This document shows, in pieces, positions 1-13,000 of a stretch of DNA of 64,000 bases. Source of the stretch: Apostichopus japonicus (lineage: Eukaryota; Echinodermata; Holothuroidea; Aspidochirotida; Stichopodidae); contig NC_092562.1 of assembly GCF_037975245.1 (NCBI RefSeq), positions 29,215,554-29,279,553 on the forward strand, in the 5' to 3' direction. The notes beneath the pieces were generated by a model. It saw nothing but the letters and a program-made list of their open reading frames with translations. It had not been told where the DNA came from and did not search any database. The position numbers were made by a program, and so were the translations under genes. Numbering within the stretch: position 1 is the first letter of the stretch; each line of letters starts with the position of its first letter.

Positions 1-1017
1 ACAGTGAACAACTATTCAACTATTATGACATAGAATTACATATCATTAGACTATTGTTAGCAGCCATAAAATGTTACTCAATTCCATTCTTTACATGACA
101 ACTCCGAAAGCTGCTGACAGTGCTCTTGAAGGCCGACTTTAAGATTATGCAGTGAGTCATCTGCTGGGAACACAGTATGTTACAACAGTGTTGTGTGGGG
201 AGTTTGATGCTGTACATTGCCAATCTGGAAAACTTTTTTGAAGTTGCCACCGCCTATATCACCTCCGATCTTTAGCCAAACCTCATCATGCGGAATAGCA
301 GCATTCCACTCCAGAAGTTTAAGGCTGCAAAAGATAAACAGCAAGATTTTTTTTATTAAAGTTGTCCATTCAATTGTTAAACAAACGACATTACCACTTA
401 GCTAAAAGCTATTATTTTTTTTTCATTATTTGACTAAACTCTGTACCTTCCAAGTCCTTTCAGCTGTTGGAAGACTTTTGCTTGAAGTGACTTCACAATA
501 ACCCAGGGAGTCTTCTTGATTATGGTACCACCATCTTCGTCTTTGTGTACTAATGGCAACCAGCGAGCACTGATGTTATCATCGATGATATCCGCCTGTT
601 GTGCACGGACAGAAGACTCACACTCGGTAGAGATCCCGAACTGCTTTAACCACCTATAAGAAAGATACTTGTAGTTTATCTGTGAAATTCTTCACCTCTG
701 GAGAATTTAAATGGATAGCAGCTATTATATGGTTTACCTTTTATGTTCCCTTGCTTTCTTCCATGAAGTACAGATATCTGCTTGAACAGTGAGGAACTGG
801 CCCTTTGGTATTGTTACTCTTGTCAGGTGCATTCCATCAAGGCTGTCTTCAAGTTGCTTCACTTCATGTCTGAACTGGACATCGGTGCAATCCTTGCTCA
901 AAGCTCCCTCGTCCTTGCCAAGATCTGAGACCCGTTTTTTTTTTTTCACTGTGGGGGGAAGCACCTCGCTGCTACTGTTCCTTGGTTTGAAAAGATACAT
1001 AACTTGTATTGGCTACA
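1..1017 (-). pseudogene. Decayed multi-exon transposon-type gene, truncated by window edge
   Basis: Three exons can be joined on the minus strand: about 1017-738, 653-447 and 324 downward. Donors and acceptors agree in phase: AAAAG/GTAAAC joins CTTATAG/GTGG, and GGAAG/GTACAG joins TTTGCAG/CCTT. The joined protein is lysine-rich at the start, then reads REHKRWLKQF, and in the last exon EVWLKIGGDIGGG followed by FKKVFQIGNV. That K-GGD-GGG-FK-FQI-N pattern recalls large multicopy gene families of likely transposon origin in cnidarians and echinoderms (recollection only). Near position 180 the open frame ends, while the matching downstream pieces NSPHNTVV and FPADDSLHNLKVGL lie in other frames, so at least two frame breaks are present. 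I read it as a relic. The family name is not known to me. Confidence 0.5.
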
Positions 1018-1258
1018 CTTAGGAAAAAGAAAATTAGTTTTGAATATAACCTATTTGTTCAATGTCTCATCATTCACATTTTATTAATTAATTTGTCATT
1101 CATTCATTGTATACAGAAAATTATCTGACAAATGCAATACACGGCACCTTTAATGTAGTATCTCAAACTTAAATATGAAACACATAAACATCGGTGGAGG
1201 AATCGGGTGTGCCAGGGGGACACTGCCCCCACTTTTGGCACTGCGAAAGCACTGTGTA

Positions 1259-1320
1259 TCCCAGTAAACATTTTGACGTCGGATCGACGTCGGGCTTAGG
1301 TCCAGATGGTCGGTTAAACG
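1259..1320 (+). repeat. Left terminal inverted repeat of element 1
   Basis: It begins TCCCAGTAAACATTTTGACG directly after TA at 1257-1258. The first 33 or so bases match the reverse complement of the right end almost perfectly; the next 25 or so match with substitutions (ATGGTCGG is shared). Confidence 0.8.
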
Positions 1321-1389
1321 TCGGTGTCCAACATAAGTAGTAGTTTAGACGTCGGATTGACGTCACAAATTAATCCTTTCAATTTTCGA

Positions 1390-4230
1390 CGTCCTAACGA
1401 CGGCGGATGGACGTTTGTTAATATCGTAGTTATATAAAGGTAGTCTTTCCGACGTCGGATGACAGCCCTTTAATATACGTCGCGTTTCAATGGTCCATCC
1501 GACGCCGAAATGACCTATTATAATAGACCTATAATAAAAGGTTCGTTGGATCGACGTCGGATGAACTACGTACAGGCGACGTCGCAATGAGAACGTCCCT
1601 CCGACGCTCAAACGACCAGCCAGAATAGACTAATCATAAACGGTTCGTTGGATCGACGTCGGTTTAACTACGGACAGGAGACGTCGCACTGAAAACGTCC
1701 CTCCGACGCTCAAACGACCAGTCAGAATAGACTAATCATAAACGGTTCGTTGGATCGACGTCGGTTTAACTACGGACAGGAGACGTCGCACTGAAAACGT
1801 CCCTCCGACGCTCAAACGACCAGTAAGAATAGACTAATCATGAACGGTTCGTTGGATCGACGTCGGTTTAACTACGGACAGGAGACGTCGCACTGAAAAC
1901 GTCCCTCCGACGCTCAAACGATCAGTCAGAATAGACTAATCATGAACGGTTCGTTGGAACGACGTCGGTTTAACTACGGACAGGCGACGTCGCACTGAAA
2001 ACGTCCCTCCGACGCTCAAACGACCAGCCAGAAAAGACTAATCATAAACGGTTCGTTGGATCGACGTCGGTTCAACTACGGACAGGAGACGTCGCACTGA
2101 AAACGTCCCTCCGACTCTCAAACGACCAGTCAGAATATACTAATCATAAACGGTTCGTTGGATCGACGTCGGTTCAACTGCGGACAGGAGACGTCTCACT
2201 GAGAACGTCCATCCGACGCTCAAACGACCAGTAAGAATAGACTAATCATGAACGGTACGTTGGATCGACGTCGGTTTAACTACGGACAGGAGACGTCGCA
2301 CTGAAAACGTCCCTCCGACGCTCAAACGACCAGTCAGAATAGACTAATCATAAACGGTTCGTTGGATCGACGTCGGTTGAACTACGGACAGGCGACGTCG
2401 CACTGAAATCGTCCCTCCGACGCTCAAACGACCAGTCAGAGTAGTCTCATCATGAACGGTTCGTTAGATCTACGTCCGCTCAACTACGGACTGGCGACGT
2501 CGCACTGAAAACGTCCCACCGACGCTCAAACGACCAGACAGAATAGACTAATCATAAACGGTTCGTTGGATCGACGTCCGTTCATCTACGGACAGGCGAC
2601 GTCGCACTGAAAACGTCCTTCCGACGCTCAAACGACCAGTCAGAAAAGATTAGTCATAAACGGTTCGTTGGATCAACGTCCGCTCAACTACGGACAGGCG
2701 ACGTCGCACTGAGAACGTCCCATCGACGCTCAAACGACCAGAAAGAATAGACTAGTCATAAACGGTTCGGTGGATCTACGTCCGCTCAACTACGGACAGG
2801 CGACGTCGCACTGAGAACGTCCCATCGACGCTCAAACGACCAGTCAGAATAGACTAATCATAAACGGTTCGTTGTATCGACGTCGGTTCAACTACGGACA
2901 GGCGACGTCGCACTGAAAACGTCCCTCCGACGCTCATACGACCAGTCAGAATAGATTAATCATAAACGGTTCGTTGGATCCACGTCCGCTTAACTACGGA
3001 CAGGCGACGTCACACTGAGAACGTCCCATCGACGCTCAAACGACCAGAAAGAATAGACTAATTATAAACGGTTCGTTAGATCGACGTCCGTTCAACTACG
3101 GACAGGAGAAGTCGCATTGAAAACGTCCCTCCGACGCTCAAACGACCATTCAGAATAGACTAATCATAAACGGTTCGTTGGATCGACGTCGGTTCAACTA
3201 CGGACAGGAGACGTCGCACTGAAAACGTCCCTCCGACGCTCAAACGACCAGTCAGAATAGGTTAATCATAAACGGTTCGTTGGATCCACGTCCGCTCAAC
3301 TACGGACAGGCGACGTCGCATTGAGAACGTCCCATCGACGCTCAAACGACCAGAAAGAATAGACTAATCATAAACGGTTCGTTGGATCTACGTCCGCTCA
3401 ACTACGGACAGGCGACGTCGCATTGAGAACGTCCCATCGACGCTCAAACGACCAGAAAGAATAGACTAATCATAAACGGTTCGTTGGATCGACGTCCGTT
3501 CAACTACGGACAGGAGACGTCGCATTGAAAACGTCCCATCGACGCTCAAACGACCAGTCAGAATAGACTAATCATAAACGGTTCGTTGGATCGACGTCGG
3601 TTCAACTACGGACAGGAGACGTCGCACTGAAAACGTCCCTCCGACGCTCAAACGACCAGTCAGAATAGGTTAATCATAAACGGTTCGTTGGATCCACGTC
3701 CGCTCAACTACGGACAGGCGACGTCGCATTGAGAACGTCCCATCGACGCTCAAACGACCAGAAAGAATAGACTAATCATAAACGGTTCGTTGGATCTACG
3801 TCCGCTCAACTACGGACAGGCGACGTCGCATTGAGAACGTCCCATCGACGCTCAAACGACCAGAAAGAATAGACTAATCATAAACGGTTCGTTAGATCGA
3901 CGTCCGTTCAACTACGGACAGGCGACGTCGCACGGTAAATGTCTCTCCGACTTGATCATTGATATAGTTGGTTGGATCGACGTCGAATGAAGTGTCGACA
4001 AGAGACGCCATATTAAACGACGTTAAAACAACAATTCAAAATAGACTAATCATAAACGATTCGTTGGATCGACGTCGGCTGAACTAGTTCGGTGTTGGAA
4101 CGGCATTGGCGGTAGAAGTATATAAGCTTCCCTCTTTATACGCTCCAATGACTATCTAGAAATATACTATATCATAAACAGTTCGTTGGATCGGTGTCGA
4201 ATCAATTTTGAACAGCGGGCGCTTACGTGA
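1390..4230 (+). repeat. Left subterminal tandem array, 102-bp unit
   Basis: The landmark CGGTTCGTTGGATC recurs at 1641, 1743, 1845 and so on, a period of 102 bp, for about 24 regular copies to about 3915, with diverged copies at both edges (near 1420-1540 and 3965-4230). Each unit contains the ACGTCG/CGACGT core several times. A higher-order pattern is visible: variants with GGATCCACGTCC, GGATCTACGTCC, GGATCGACGTCC and GGATCGACGTCGG follow in order from 3255 and repeat from 3663, a 408-bp (four-unit) period. Confidence 0.9.
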
Positions 4231-7200
4231 ATACGTATACCTTCGACGTTTAATACAGTTTATTAATATAACGTAAAATAAACATTTCGAAATACGTGTA
4301 TCCGTGACATCCAACTTAACACTGGCAATCATATGCGACTCAGACGAAAGCTGTGAAAGTACCGTCAGTATATACAACAACTTCTCGCTTATCATGCCGT
4401 TATTAAGGTAAGTAAAACTTAAATGAATCCAATAAAAGGAGACATATTTTCAGTAAAATGAAACTATAGAGCAATGTTAAACATGTTAACAAGTATATTG
4501 CAAATCTACACTCGTTTTCTTCCATAACACTTGCACTGCGAGTGAAAGAAAGAACCATATCTGGTGCAGTAATATTGAGGTAACGTTTAACTTAAATAAT
4601 TGATTCGGTCATGGCAGCTCCATATAACAATTATGAATCAAGTAATTGTTTGACGCACTAGAGCATACCTCGTTATACCCCATCCCATATCCTCACAAAC
4701 ACATCCCCGACTACGCTTTTATAACACTTCCGTAGACAAATGTGCGTCGGCAGCGCTTTCATCTTCTGCTGAGCGAACGTGAAAGAGGAATGTCAGTTTT
4801 CCTAATATGCACTGTCCAAGACTATGGTAGCGCAGAAGGGACATTGCATTGAACAGTTACCGACTTTTCTAAACCACAAACAACGGTAAATTGTCGAGTT
4901 GACGAGACGATAACGTCATAAAATTCACAAACTTGGTATTGAATGTTGTTAATTTATTATTAATTTTCTGTAATTTGCTGAGTCGCACACTGAGTTGCTA
5001 CTATCTCAAAAATGACAGAAATCGGAAAATGTTGACGAGATAAAGTATCTCCTTCAAGTTTCTGCAAATTGGCAGGTTACCAACTTTAACAAAACTACAA
5101 ATATCTGAAAAATGTTGAGATGGTAACGTGATTCTAGAAATTGCCGTTTTGACCGTACAACCGACGGATCTCGTCAACGGATTAATTTTCTGTAATTTGA
5201 AGAGTGCCAAACTTTTTCAAAGAAAGTCGGGAAATTAAAAAGAAAATTACTCTTCAATGATTTGACGAATTGCACTATACTAATCTCGCGAACATAGCAT
5301 TATATAATTGCGTTGAATTTTGGTTGCTCCATAGTGGAATTCAGTGTTGTTGCTTGTTCATTTTTTTAATAATATTTACGAGTTGTAATTGTGCAACACG
5401 ACACTTTAACGGTGGTCATAAGGGGACATGTCTCACACATTATAGAATAACTCAACTTCTTGCCATAAACTCGTGGTTCTGTCGGGTACCGACGCTTTCT
5501 TGACATGTCTGTCAAAAAGCTTATACCTGTACCATTGGTTTAATTCTAGGTAGACTGGCCACTGTTTAGCCATGTAGTGCCCCCCCCCCCCCCACACACA
5601 CACACAGAAACACTCATTTATAGGGAGTTTCATCCGCCATTTCCGGTCACAATCTGTTTGTTAATTTGGTGTGGGCGCTAGGGCTGTTGCCACGGCAACT
5701 CAATTTTAAATTGGAATTAATGTAAACAACATAAAAACAGTACGACTCTTTCATACCGTTTTATATTTTCACAGCACAGCAGACTACCCCAACCTCCGCA
5801 TTAAATCTCATGTATAGGCTGGGTCATGTAATGTATGATTAGCCATGACCCATGATAATTGGTCATATAGGCCCAATAATCACGTGCAAATAAACAAAGG
5901 GTCAAGTTTTTAATGCTTTAGTATAGGTCAGGCCCATCTTTTAAGTGTTGCCGAGGCTGAAACTTCTAGAGTGTGGGACCTCCTTTATAGCTACTGGTTA
6001 TCTGCTAACTTAGGTAGATCAAACATAGCTCCTGCGCCAGAATGCGATCTATTTTCGCGGTTATAAAACACTACCGTATTTTATTCTTAAATACGATCGT
6101 GCAAATGCCGAACCTGGCTTAAGAAATAGAAACAAAATTGACTTCTCGTTCAAAACGGTCTTTTAATGAGTCAACCATTCGGACAATTGAAAATACAAAA
6201 GATTACATTTTCTTAGCACAAAGTACGTCAGTACAAAACTGTAAACATGCAAAATAAAGCCTACATATAACGTTCGGACATTCGGTGAATTAAAGGCTGT
6301 TGACAAAAGGATCCAAACTAAATTAGAATAAATTACTTCCAAATATTTCTTGTGCAAATAGTGTGAGCTATATCACACTAAAATTTGATAAAGATCTAAG
6401 CCTTAATAGCACGATTCTGTAGAGCTGTTACTGTTGAGTACTTGAAGCAAATTAAATTTTCCTTGACGGGGGGGGGGGGGGGGGTAGTATAGCGATTACA
6501 TGGGGGGAGTGCCTCTACGACTTGCAAAATGTGTGCAAGCAAAAAGTCAAACAAAAGGTTTCATTCGACAATATTTCACACCTGCAACTTTCCATATTAC
6601 ACTACTTGTATAATATTTGGATCAGTATCAGATCTTTAGTTAATTCTAATTTATTCAGTTTCCGGAAACGGGGACCAAATATGCTACGTGTATCATCCCT
6701 TGCTCGTATAACTGATATGAATCCCACACGTTAGATAAGTCATATATTCCCTTTAGTGCAAACACACGCCCTCACATATTCAACATTGAAGGTTTCCCGC
6801 GTAAATATTAACATAAATAATCACTCTCCTACACAATGACCGGCTGGTCGAATCGTACGTACGTACAAGTATGATAAGTTGCTGTAATCATACACGTTTT
6901 ACATGCACGTGTTTGATCTCGCAGCTTGCGAGGCATGGATTATACATTGTATATATGACAAACATTCCACGTCTAACATACATTAACCGGCCGTTATAGC
7001 TATAACAAATTGATCAGCATCAAACAGGGATTTGCGGTTACGAGATTTTTCGGAGTACAAGGTTTTTATATAATAAATGCAAAACTAGTGGCAGCGGTCT
7101 CAAAAAAACAAAACTGCCAAGAATTCGATATAATTTGTGGAAAATAAGGACCTTGCTCTGTATACTTATGTTGTTATACTATGTATAGCCTATAGGCTCA

Positions 7201-7844
7201 GATTTATTTACCAACCTAGTGTATGCTGTTGTATATACTGCACAGGCGGTAGGATGTTATAGCCTAGGCCTTGTCTGTTTTTTGTTGATTCCTCGAATTA
7301 AGTTATAACCTATACTGGAGTATAGCAGAAACTGAAATGATAACGTCCTCATTGTGTTCCTCTTTATGAAGTCGGACAAGGCCTAGACGTAGGAGGTCAA
7401 TTTTATTTTTTCAAACATTAAAAGGCTAGGGCCTAGGTCTATTCTTCGAACGGTATAACAATAAAGGTAAATAATTGAGCTTAGGCCCAGGGGTTGCTAC
7501 AATTTTCGTCCCACTCCCAGTTTCAAACTGCCCCAAGCTAGGATCACCCCCCCCCTCCTATATCGTATTCTTAAACATTACCAAAAAAGGCACCAAAAGT
7601 GGTTTTTACCATATTCGATACTATCCTAGACTAGGGCCTAGAGGCTAGTTCACAATCCCAAAGAAGAGAATGCCCAGGGACACTGGGATATTAATTTAAC
7701 AATAACAGTTTAGGAAAGACAAAATCCCCACACCTGTCTTGAATACTCAATATAGTTCCCTCTGAGACTAAGAGGATATTTTAGGCCAGTTGAGCACAAC
7801 TGCCCGTAGCTTAAGTCTCGAATTTTCAACATTTCTTCTTTGCT
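4231..7844. other. Non-coding interior of element 1
   Basis: No convincing coding exon was seen in these 3.6 kb. The phrase TTAATTTTCTGTAATTTG occurs at about 4962 and 5183 in similar surroundings, suggesting an old local duplication of about 220 bp. There is a C-run near 5580 followed by CA repeats, and a G-run at 6469-6484. The stretch upstream of 7845 would hold the promoter and any 5' exon of the transposase, but no clear signal could be picked. Confidence 0.5.
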
Positions 7845-9914
7845 ATGGCTTATGTAAAACCAATATCGTATTGGAAAATAAGACGTAATGTACAATTTCA
7901 ACTAAAGCACCACCCCTATCTCAAAATAGATAAGAGTAAAGTTCCTAAACAGATTCAAGAGCCCAGCAACTTAGACATTCCAGTCACAAATACTGCACTA
8001 AATTTTACTTCTAGCCCCACAGTATCACAAACAGGCCATGACAATGTTAGGCTTAGCACTAGGCCTTCTGAAAGCAAACACCTCTTCAACAATACATTAA
8101 ACAATCCTGGAGTTACCCACAGGCCGAGTAGTAATTCTGAAAGTGAATTTGAAGAGCTTTCACAATGTTCTAGTAGCCAGTCAGATGTTGATGAAATGAG
8201 CCTCTCTGATCAGTTGGGGGAATGGGCTACATCAAACAACATATCACAAACAGCAGTATCTAGTTTGTTAAACATTTTAAAACCATACCACATTGATTTG
8301 CCAAAGGATCCAAGATCACTTCTAAAGCCCATTAAAGACATTTCTTTTGAAAACATAGCAGGGGGCAAGTACTATCACTTTGGCATTGCTAACTACATTA
8401 AATCAAAAATGCAGTTATCACAGCCATGTAAAGAATCTATCTCAATTAAAATTAACATTGATGGTCTACCCCTGTTTCGCAGTTCAAATATGCAGTTCTG
8501 GCCAATTTTGGGGATCACTGATCAAATTTTTGACAGTACACCATTTCCAATTGGAATATTTTCTGGAATGTCGAAACCATCTCCAGTTAATGAATTCTTA
8601 AAACCATTAATTGACGAGGTTACAAGTCTCGAAGAACATGGTATTGAGCATTGTGGGGCAAAATACCAATTTTCAATATCTGCTGTTATTTGTGATGCCC
8701 CGGCTCGTGCCTTAATAAAGCGTGTAAAAGGGCATTCCTCCTACAAAGGCTGTGATCGGTGCATACAAACTGGAACTTGGATGGGAAAAATGGTGTACAA
8801 AGAAAGTGCAGATAGTTTAAGAACTGACGAAAGTTTCCAACAAATGCTTGACGAAGATCACCACCTTGAACAATCTCCATTTTCATCTACTTCTATAGGA
8901 TTAGTTTCCCAATTTCCATTAGATTATATGCATCTGGTGTGTCTGGGTGTTACTCGTAAACTGCTGGGTTTGTGGATGAAAGGTCCGCTCAAAACTAGAA
9001 TGCCAACCAGAGTGATCAATGCAATTTCTGAGAAGATGATTTCACTTAGAGAGTTCATGCCAAGAGAGTTTTCAAGAAAACCTAGATCACTCCGAGAAGT
9101 TGATAGATGGAAGGCTACGGAGTTCCGTCAATTCTTAGTCTACACTGGTCCATTAGTCCTTTCTAGCCAAATACCAGTGAACCTTTACCACAACTTCATG
9201 CTGCTTTCCGTTGCAGTTCAAATTCTGTTGTCACCAAGGCTTTGTAACCAATCATCATTGATTGATTATTCTGAAGAATTATTAAAACTGTTTGTTGCAC
9301 ATTTCTCCAAATTGTATGGCAAGGAAATGGTAGTGTACAATGTACATTGTTTGCTTCATCTTGCTGATGATGCACGTAAATATGGTCCACTAGATAATGT
9401 TTCTGCATTTCCATTTGAAAGTTATTTGGGCACATTGAAGAAAATGGTGAAAAAGCCATCACTGCCACTGTGGCAAGTAGTTGGGCATCTGTTGAGAAAG
9501 GGGGAAATTCAGAAAAGCATGAAGAACAATGAGTACACTATCCTCAAACAAGAACATTCAAATGGGCCAGTGCCAGAAGGACATTTAGCTATGTCACAGT
9601 ATGCCTACTTTTATCACAAAGATTTGAATGTCCATATAACTCTTTGCACTGGGGACAATTGTGTTCAAATAGGGAATGATGTGTGCCTAGTGCAAAACTT
9701 TTTTGTTACCAATGATGATTTGTATGTGGTTTATCGATCATTCACTCACAAGGAAAATTATTTTAGCTATCCTTGTGAATCAAAGTGTATAGGAATTTTA
9801 CAAGTTGACAGTATAAGTGAAAATCTACAGGTATCACATTCGAGGGAAATTTTCAAAAAATATGTACTTTTACCGCATAGAAATTGGTTCATTGCTATGC
9901 CTATCCTTCATTAA
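7845..9914 (+). CDS. CACTA/EnSpm-like transposase, intact 689 aa
   Basis: A single uninterrupted ORF encodes 689 residues. After a low-complexity N-terminal third (residues 1-120, Ser/Asn-rich) comes the catalytic region. Candidate acidic residues are D206 in KINIDGLP, D284 in ICDAPARAL and E525 in FPFESYLGTLK; D360 in the conserved DYMHLVCLGV box is also notable. A CxxC at 303-306 (GCDRC) may bind zinc. The segment RKPRSLREVDRWKATEFRQF and the later YNVHCLLHLADD are typical of the CACTA-like transposases multicopy in cnidarian, molluscan and echinoderm genomes (recollection of the family). It would bind and cut the termini at 1259 and 19311 in the nucleus. The ATG at 7845 is the first Met of the frame; a spliced upstream start cannot be excluded. 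The companion gene begins 143 bp downstream on the same strand. Confidence 0.85.
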   Translation: MAYVKPISYWKIRRNVQFQLKHHPYLKIDKSKVPKQIQEPSNLDIPVTNTALNFTSSPTVSQTGHDNVRLSTRPSESKHLFNNTLNNPGVTHRPSSNSESEFEELSQCSSSQSDVDEMSLSDQLGEWATSNNISQTAVSSLLNILKPYHIDLPKDPRSLLKPIKDISFENIAGGKYYHFGIANYIKSKMQLSQPCKESISIKINIDGLPLFRSSNMQFWPILGITDQIFDSTPFPIGIFSGMSKPSPVNEFLKPLIDEVTSLEEHGIEHCGAKYQFSISAVICDAPARALIKRVKGHSSYKGCDRCIQTGTWMGKMVYKESADSLRTDESFQQMLDEDHHLEQSPFSSTSIGLVSQFPLDYMHLVCLGVTRKLLGLWMKGPLKTRMPTRVINAISEKMISLREFMPREFSRKPRSLREVDRWKATEFRQFLVYTGPLVLSSQIPVNLYHNFMLLSVAVQILLSPRLCNQSSLIDYSEELLKLFVAHFSKLYGKEMVVYNVHCLLHLADDARKYGPLDNVSAFPFESYLGTLKKMVKKPSLPLWQVVGHLLRKGEIQKSMKNNEYTILKQEHSNGPVPEGHLAMSQYAYFYHKDLNVHITLCTGDNCVQIGNDVCLVQNFFVTNDDLYVVYRSFTHKENYFSYPCESKCIGILQVDSISENLQVSHSREIFKKYVLLPHRNWFIAMPILH

Positions 9915-10057
9915 AGAGCAAGTTTATATTAAGGAGACTTCAGGCCAGTTACTGTTAGTTTAAGTTTAATGTTAAATACATTTTAACACTTCATTTACTT
10001 ACATATATGATCATCACTTTAACATAAATTAGAAAAGTTATATTACTCAATCTTAGC

Positions 10058-13000
10058 ATGGACCCATTGTATCACATTGTGGAGTTTACGGACTCTAAGG
10101 AGATAGCCATCATCAATGAGAAATGGATGGTTTCTGAGGGTACTTGTTTGTGGCCCCCCTTCAAATCTTCAGCAAGTTTGGCAAAGGCTCTGAAGACTAC
10201 CACAGAGCCCGAGACAAGTTGGAAGGCTTTTAAAATAAGAAAACTATATGCAACAAGTAAGTAAAAATTATGTTAAATATAATTGAAGGGTGTGTCTTCA
10301 TACTCTCTATTTGCCCCCATTTCTAAGTACTGGTTTTAATACTTGTTGCTAATATGCTACACAGCCCAGAAGTTTGAGATGAAATGTTGGAGAACAGTAA
10401 TAAATTAATGCAGTAACTACCATTGAACGCACTGTTTCACCACGATGGGCTATGAACTCACAAGTGCTCTGTCCAGTGGTTACCTAATCTATAAGGACCC
10501 CCTCCCCCCCACCCTGTCTCATGCCCTTCGTTTATCCTTCTCATTTTGGCTGGGTTATCCAACTGTTTCCTGATATTTTTCAATTTACCAAGGAATAAAA
10601 TAAAAATGTAACTTCACAAATTCAAAGTAAAGGTATTCAAATACATGGGGCATATTTTATATTATTCCATACAGATTCATATGACAAGGCAGTTTCCAAA
10701 CTAAGGCAGGCTGAAGATGATTCAGACCTGCAGACAGGAGATGAGGAAGTAACCATAGGAAGAAAACGAAAGTAAGTCCCAACACAGCAAAAAGACTGAT
10801 AGAGTCACACATGTATACAAAGCAGTGAAGCACCAAAGTATAATTATCACCAAGTTTCTCTTTTCAACTGGGGTGGGAGGGTGATTTGTTAGCGTAAAAG
10901 TGGTCAAAGTAAGATAGATTTTAGGTTATCATTATTGTATTATGGTAATTTAATTTTTATTTAATTTTTTTATTTTATTGCAGACCTAATCAACGTTATA
11001 TGGTTGAAAGCTCGAGTGATGAGGAGTTTCCTGCCTCACCAAAGCGACCCAGACCACCATCATTGCCATCAACTTCAACACCTGTAACTCCGCTTGCTCT
11101 ATCTCCTGCCCCACCGCGCTCTCCAACCCCACCTTGCTTCCCCAACCAAACTTTGGACAATAGTGCAGCCTCTTCTTTCCATTGCCCTGGTAATTTTCTT
11201 TTAACTCTTTTCAATTATTTGCAAGCATTGTACATTAGCTCTATTGATTTACAGAATTTTCAGCTTCATTAAATTAAAGCAATTGACACATGTTTGAATT
11301 GTTTCAATTAAAACCAGAATGCAAAATGCATTGAGGTTTCGATGACTTCAATGCACTAGACTTCTGCTTGTTAGTATATAACCAGAACTAGCTGTCACAA
11401 TAACACTATGGCATGCTAACACAGGTCAGTCTGTACGTGGTTATACACACCTCCATCAAAAACAGTAGGGTTCTTGTACTCAATGTTATGAATCCGCACA
11501 CCAAGTATTACAAACCAAACCAAATCGCTAATAACTTTGCACATTAAGGTTGCAGAGGAGTCCACTTATGGACAATTTAGATTGGAATATGCCCACGAAA
11601 CTTGAAAGAATCAACTTGAAAGAAGCTAACACAGGTCACTGGAGGTCAACCTGAGGTCAAAGGTCACCCAAATGCAGGTCGACTATTGTATTACAATAGC
11701 GTAACTCCCAACCTTGATGGACATTTGGTTCTCAAGTTATTGCAAAAATACTAGTTTTTGACCCCTGATTGACCTTTGTTGACATTGGATCACATGACTG
11801 TTATGTTTTGAAACAATCCCTTACCCCATTCACAACTAGTCCCAAAATATCAACCTTGTTGGAACCTGTCAATGGTAGTTTCACAAGTTGAGAAAAACTA
11901 GGCCAACATTACAGCCAACTCCATGAAGTGAAAACAAATCTCAAGTTCACAGGTGCTTGACCTAGTTTCTCCTTGGCAGCTGGCCAAGAAATGTTTTGAA
12001 ATTCGTGGTACCTGTGCAACTTACATCTAACCAGAACTACCAATGATCTACAAATATTTTCTAGAGAAGGCATGCTTCGCCATTCAAATGCACTATTCCA
12101 TCAAAATCACATCAACTTTTTAGCAAAATATCCATACGGATGAGTGACAAGTGTTGCAGTAGCTCTAGCACTTTTATATATCTATGGTCTGCAAGCAAGC
12201 CTTGGAAGACACTGTTTTACACACACACACACATGTATGTAGCTATGTACATAGTAATTCAGGACTTCTAGCGACACACTTAAGTCAATGGGGATATTGT
12301 CGCGAGTTCGGATTCAAATCTACGGATGACCGTAAGATCATTTTCAATTGTCAATAGGCTCTCCTATTCTTATGAGGCGAATCGCCCATGTCATCTACTT
12401 ATAGGCTGGACGATGGGAGATACCTATATTATGAAAAGGTATGAAAAAAGTTGACCCCTGGTGACCCTAAATGAACTTCGACATCCACCAAAAACGATAG
12501 GCTTTTTGTACTTAATGTGGTCAACCTACATACCAAATATGAAATCAATCCAAGCTTTGCTTCTTGAGATATCATGTTTACAAGCTTCTCACTATTTGAC
12601 CCCTGGTGACCTTAAATGACCTCTGACCTACACCAAAAACAATAGGCTTCTTGTACTCAATAAGGTACTCCTATGTACCAAATATGAGAACTGTCCAAGC
12701 TTCCCTTCTTGAGATATCGTGTTTACAAGCTGGGCGTCACAAACGCACACACACACACACACGCATGATTGCAAATGTTACGATTATCATCGAAACCAAA
12801 AATGCTAAGGTATGAAGACAAAGTAATATTTGTTACTATTTAATATTATTTATTTATATTCTTGTGAATTGTTATTTATTATTAAATTGATGCTAAATAT
12901 GCAACAACAAAAAATGAAAGACCTAATGTACAGTATAATTTTTAAGGGAACACAGTTTTACTATGACACATGGAGTTTATAGGAATGTAACTAAGTTTAT

